Assembly (NCBI GenBank): GCA_964617065.1
Contig: CAZTVM010000017.1
Span: 1-25,416 of the forward strand
Origin: JAVBNU01 sp964617065
GTDB taxonomy: Bacteria > Cyanobacteriota > Vampirovibrionia > Gastranaerophilales > Gastranaerophilaceae
Reading direction: 5' to 3'
DNA: 25,416 nucleotides
Below the pieces are notes generated by a model that did not search any database, had not been told where the DNA came from, and saw nothing but the letters and a program-made list of their open reading frames with translations. Made by a program: the position numbers and the translations under genes. This document shows positions 22,581-25,416 of this stretch, in pieces; the stretch's first letter is position 1, and each line of letters begins with the position of its first letter.

Positions 22581-22602
22581 GGCTGTTACTAACAGTCTTT
22601 TT
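22581..22602 (+). terminator. Intrinsic terminator of the ribbon-helix-helix gene
   Basis: GGCTGTT (22581-22587) pairs with AACAGTC (22591-22597) with one G-T wobble and a 3-base loop, followed by T5, C and further T. Confidence 0.8.
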
Positions 22603-22640
22603 CTTTGTTGTTTGCTTATAAAAAAAACAATAAAAAAGAA

Positions 22641-22680
22641 GTCTGACAAGTAATTTAGAGTATTTGACAGACCTCTTTTT
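22641..22680. terminator. Bidirectional terminator between convergent genes
   Basis: GTCTG (22641-22645) pairs with CAGAC (22668-22672), extended past one mismatch by three pairs. A-rich sequence lies to the left and CTCTTTTT to the right, so it can terminate the leftward gene at 22700 and back up the previous terminator. Confidence 0.65.
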
Positions 22681-22699
22681 ATTTTATAATTAAGTAAAT

Positions 22700-23389
22700 C
22701 TACGCTTTATTGCTGTTGGCATAAGCTGCATAGCCACCGAGTGCGACTGCTGCTGCTGCACCAGCTATCCCAGCATGTGCCCAAACCTTGCTTCTCTTTG
22801 CATTTTTAAACGCTTGTACAGCCGTTTCATCTAAGCCTTCAGCATTGCCTTTTTTCTCAATGACATTTTTTAACATCGATTTTGTTTCTTCGAATGTATT
22901 TGGCTGGCCTTTTGCTTTAGTTAACACACTCTTTAAAGCTGCATCTTCATCTTTTGAATCTTTTAACATGACAGCTATAGTTTCAGAATTACTCGTCTTA
23001 GAAAGCATTTCAGCCTGTTTATCTAATACTTTAGCTTCTAGAGTTGCCTTCTCTACACCTTTTTGCTCACCCGTGAACCCAAACTTTTTAGCTTCATCAG
23101 CAGTGAGGTCAACAGTAGCTGTTTTATCATCAGGGAATTTAGTTTTAATAAGTTCTTTTAAACCGTTGTTTTCGTCCGCAAGTAAGTTGGCATATTGTTT
23201 CAAAACACCTTCTTCAGAAGGTTTAGCAAAGAAATAGCTACCTGTTGCGCCAGTAGCTGCACCTAAAGCCGCACCACCAGCCGCATAAGCTAAAACGCTT
23301 TTTTTAGAACCTTCTTGGTCACCTTGAAAAGATACATTTTGACTTTTTAAATTTGTATTAACACTACCTACACTTTGTATACCAGACAT
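22700..23389 (-). CDS. Unrecognised protein with two membrane segments around a soluble domain
   Basis: The product has 229 residues. The N-terminal Ser/Asn-rich segment (MSGIQSVGSVNTNLKSQNVS, then FQGDQEG) has no signal peptide. A small-residue hydrophobic helix follows at about 31-54 (VLAYAAGGAALGAATGATGSYFF), then an acidic/lysine-rich soluble region (55-200). A second Ala/Gly-rich helix is at about 204-224 (WAHAGIAGAAAAVALGGYAAYA) and the protein ends in NSNKA. The two Ala/Gly helices resemble glycine-zipper-like membrane segments. The start is strongly supported by AGGAGG five bases before the ATG. The gene stands alone, with its own terminator. I do not recognise the family, and membrane or envelope association is the only inference. 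Confidence 0.75.
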   Translation of the reverse strand: MSGIQSVGSVNTNLKSQNVSFQGDQEGSKKSVLAYAAGGAALGAATGATGSYFFAKPSEEGVLKQYANLLADENNGLKELIKTKFPDDKTATVDLTADEAKKFGFTGEQKGVEKATLEAKVLDKQAEMLSKTSNSETIAVMLKDSKDEDAALKSVLTKAKGQPNTFEETKSMLKNVIEKKGNAEGLDETAVQAFKNAKRSKVWAHAGIAGAAAAVALGGYAAYANSNKA

Positions 23390-23647
23390 ATTGTCCTCCT
23401 ATTTTTTTATATTACACACTACTTATAATACTAGTAACGCATGTGATAAAAATAATTTGCTAAAATAGCTCTTTTTATTACAAAATTGTTACATAACCAT
23501 TTGAGCAAACTAAAATTCTCATTTGTATTATAACATAAAATTCAAATTATGCTATAAAATCCCACGACCTAATATAATATACACTAAAATTTGTTTTTAT
23601 GTGATAATCAAATGAAGAAAAAATATTAACTAAAGAATGGAGTAGTT

Positions 23648-24277
23648 ATGAGCGATGAACCGAAATACACTACTGGTGAGGAATTTGCCAACGCAACTAC
23701 ACATGCGCTGGGTGCTATATTAGCAATCGCAGCTATTGTAATATTAACAACAACAGCAAAGACGCCCACAGCAATTACAGCTACAGCGATTTACGGCACG
23801 ACAATGTTTTTGCTTTTCCAGTCTTCTACTTGCTATCACGCCTTGACTAATAAAACAGCTAAAAAAGTTTTTCGTCGTATTGACCATTCTGCAATATTTT
23901 TATTGATTGCAGGAACATATACACCTTTGCTGCTGCTTGCAATTCCATTTCCGTTATCAGTAATATTACTCGCTATCATTTGGTATTTATCAATAACAGG
24001 AATCGTTTTTTCTTGTTTAACACTCAAATTCAAATACATATCAACCGGACTATATTTGCTTTTGAGTTGGCTATCGGTGTTTTTGATTTATACAATCTGG
24101 ATAAATTCCAGCCATTTAGTCGTTTGGTATTTTCTTGCTGGCGGTTTATTTTACACTTTTGGGTGCATATTTTATTTGTTGAAAAAGAAGTACATGCACA
24201 GTATTTGGCACATGTTCGTCTTAGTTGGTGCTGTTTTACACTATTTTGCAATAATGGAACTTTTAAAAGTCAGCTAA
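23648..24277 (+). CDS. Hemolysin III / PAQR-family integral membrane protein
   Basis: The product has 209 residues and seven predicted membrane helices. The family signatures are in place: an N-terminal EEFANATTHALG (Glu12, His19), the metal-site motif SSTCYHAL (Ser60, His64), RRIDHSAIFLLIAGTYTP (Asp79-His80), and the C-terminal histidines 184, 188 and 198 around HSIWHMFVLVGAVLHY. PAQR relatives are thought to be metal-dependent membrane hydrolases, and the bacterial members (YqfA/TrhA) affect membrane lipid state. The hemolysin name comes from one Bacillus protein and should not be read as a virulence claim. GGAG lies seven bases before the ATG. A TATAAT box at 23573-23578 is the likely promoter. 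No operon partner. Confidence 0.92.
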   Translation: MSDEPKYTTGEEFANATTHALGAILAIAAIVILTTTAKTPTAITATAIYGTTMFLLFQSSTCYHALTNKTAKKVFRRIDHSAIFLLIAGTYTPLLLLAIPFPLSVILLAIIWYLSITGIVFSCLTLKFKYISTGLYLLLSWLSVFLIYTIWINSSHLVVWYFLAGGLFYTFGCIFYLLKKKYMHSIWHMFVLVGAVLHYFAIMELLKVS

Positions 24278-24327
24278 AAAATATTTTCTTGAAATTTCAC
24301 TTTGCTTAGTGTTTAATATTAATAAGT

Positions 24328-24370
24328 TAGCCCAGTTGTTCACAGCTTTCAGCTCATACCAACGAAGGAC
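24328..24370 (+). pseudogene. Decayed tRNA-Met-like remnant
   Basis: TAGCCCAGTTG at 24328-24338 and CAGCTCATACC at 24350-24360 line up without gaps with the D-arm and anticodon arm of the intact tRNA-Met 76 bases downstream. About 27 of the first 33 bases are identical, including the CAT anticodon. The acceptor stem and the T-arm are missing and the D-stem no longer pairs, so it cannot fold as a tRNA. It looks like the remains of a tandem tRNA duplication. Confidence 0.65.
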
Positions 24371-24403
24371 TAAAATATATTTGACAGTTTAATAATAATA
24401 AAT

Positions 24404-24478
24404 GGCTGGGTAGCTCAGTTGGTTAGAGCGTTCGGCTCATACCCGAAAGGTTCGAGAGTTCGACCCTCTCCCCAGCTA
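24404..24478 (+). tRNA. tRNA-Met (anticodon CAT), elongator type
   Basis: A full cloverleaf can be drawn: acceptor GGCTGGG/CCCAGCT, D-stem GCTC/GAGC, anticodon stem TTCGG/CCGAA with loop CTCATAC, and T-stem GAGAG/CTCTC with loop TTCGACC. The discriminator base is A and no CCA is encoded. The anticodon stem lacks the three consecutive G-C pairs of initiator tRNAs and position 1-72 is not a C/A mismatch, so it is not the initiator. The 1-72 pair is G-U, which is slightly odd. A CAT anticodon could also belong to a lysidine-modified tRNA-Ile, which cannot be excluded by eye. Confidence 0.93.
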
Positions 24479-24554
24479 ATTTATTTTATGTCCATTGTTT
24501 GTCGAATTAAAAAATAATACAATGTACCAAAGCCCTTCGCTTATCGTCCTGCAT

Positions 24555-24571
24555 TTCTCTTAATAAGAGAA
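24555..24571. other. Short perfect hairpin
   Basis: TTCTCTT and AAGAGAA form a 7-bp stem around a 3-base loop, between the tRNA and the end of the convergent dikinase-like gene. No T-run follows on either strand, so it is at best a weak terminator or an RNA 3'-end structure. Confidence 0.35.
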
Positions 24572-24584
24572 CCTTAAATTTACG

Positions 24585-25416
24585 TTACTGCTTTTTCGCA
24601 GTTTCATCTGGGTAAAAAATATTTCTGGTTTGCCATATATAAATTTCAGGTACCATTTTACCATTTTTTCTTACAAACTTAACGCCACCCTCAATATCTT
24701 GCGGTACAGATTTTTTAACCTTAACCCATTTGCCCTTAGAATTTTTTTCCATAATTTCAGTAGGCACTTCTTCTTCAATTCGTTCCGCTATTTTAGCTAT
24801 TTTTTCAATAAGAGATGAATATTCTTTTTTTGAACAGTTAAGTGGGTCTTTTGAATAATCAACGCTATCATATTTTTCACGATAAGGGTCGTTCATAAGA
24901 ACTTTTGAAATGTTTTTCATTCTGTTTTTAGTCGCCATCATCGTTCTCATAGCCGGATAACTCTGAGAATTAGCGGTTCTGTCGTATTCAAATATGTAAG
25001 GGTCGCCAGCAAAACCGCAGTCAACACCCGGAGAAAGTTGTATTGTCATTTTGTCTTTACTGTTTTTTTCCAAGTTCCCTGTATACAAAGTAAAAGTATA
25101 ATCTACAGGCATAACTTCTTGTATGATAATATTAGGCTGAATTTTTTCGTGTCCTATTTTGTAATCATGCCTAGCCCAGAATGATAAGTCTTTCCATTTT
25201 GAAGCCCAAACTTTTTTGACACCATCCATCAACTCTTTTTGCGTACGAATACCTGCTACAGAATCGTACAGACCCTGCGTTGGCATTTTATCCGAATCTT
25301 CACCATTAAATGATGAACGAGCAATATAACATTTTTGTGGAATTGTATTTGAATTTGTTCACCAAGGAACTCACCCAAACCTTTTTTAACGATTCTTTTA
25401 ACTAAAGCTGCTTTTT
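24585..25416 (-). CDS. Alpha-glucan water dikinase-like protein, C-terminal nucleotide-binding part (cut by window edge, apparent frameshift)
   Basis: This is the C-terminal region of a dikinase with a pyruvate-phosphate-dikinase-type ATP-binding domain. The stretch ARSSFNGED, GLYDSVAG, VKKVWASKWKDL and IIIQEVMPVDYTFTLYTGN follows the domain in order. The later VDYSKDPL, VPQDIEGGV and IWQTRN resemble the C-terminus of plant glucan water dikinases (GWD/PWD) more than PEP synthase. GWD enzymes phosphorylate glycogen- or starch-like glucans. The catalytic histidine domain would lie upstream, outside the window. The first ATG (25286) is internal, because family residues continue before it. The frame meets a stop at 25359-25361, while a different frame is open to the edge. 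One base added in the T5 run at 25332-25336 would join them. Either a sequencing error or a real pseudogene. Confidence 0.65.

Noticed and set aside
24381..24386. TTGACA as the -35 box of the tRNA-Met promoter
   Set aside because: A 17-base spacer would put the -10 inside the mature tRNA, so it cannot drive it from there unless the element is used for something else.

Overview
This is an AT-rich bacterial chromosome segment. It contains one 10-N assembly gap and genes cut at both edges, as expected of a draft or metagenome contig. The F-ATPase genes run atpB-atpE-atpF'-atpF-atpH-atpA-atpG. There are two b-type stator subunits (b and b'), and atpD/atpC are not in the cluster, which is the cyanobacterial arrangement. 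The gamma subunit lacks the regulatory insertion of phototrophs, and no photosynthesis gene is visible. Together with a Ski2-type helicase and electron-transfer flavoprotein, this suggests a non-photosynthetic relative of Cyanobacteria (Melainabacteria/Vampirovibrionia, perhaps the gut Gastranaerophilales). The lineage is an inference from gene order and protein character, not from a marker-gene comparison.

Layout from left to right. (1) 1-1103 (+): a major-facilitator transporter, cut at its 5' end, followed by a long hairpin that serves as a shared terminator. (2) 6565-1219 (-): the F1Fo ATP synthase operon, preceded by a good sigma70-type promoter and ending with a small one-helix membrane protein. 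The delta gene is broken by the assembly gap. (3) 6795-9212 (+): a secreted protein that appears to fuse a periplasmic-binding-protein-like domain to a TolC-like outer-membrane efflux domain. (4) 9241-9671: a 212/219-bp tandem duplication without genes. Each copy carries a minus-strand hairpin plus T-run and a C/U-rich tract, and may be a pair of small RNA genes. (5) 9730-11536 (+): etfB-etfA, which converge with (6) 17706-11533 (-): a compact thrS-murC-murB-ddl-ftsQ operon with its own promoter.

(7) 18083-17883 (-): a tiny Gly/Ser-rich protein with its own terminator. (8) 18414-22177 (+): a receiver-domain protein, RNase PH and a Ski2/Mtr4-like DExH RNA helicase. The last two suggest an RNA-processing or RNA-decay locus resembling the exosome toolkit. 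(9) 22363-22551 (+): a ribbon-helix-helix DNA-binding protein. (10) 23389-22700 (-): an unrecognised protein with two membrane segments. (11) 23648-24277 (+): a hemolysin-III/PAQR-family membrane protein. (12) 24404-24478 (+): an elongator-type tRNA-Met, preceded by a decayed tRNA-Met-like copy. (13) 25416-24585 (-): the C-terminal nucleotide-binding part of an alpha-glucan water dikinase-like protein, cut by the window edge and carrying an apparent frameshift.

Most of the window is housekeeping: energy conservation, wall precursor synthesis, division, translation and RNA turnover. The least ordinary parts are the tandem repeat with putative small RNAs, the binding-protein/TolC fusion, the tRNA remnant and the glucan-dikinase-like gene.
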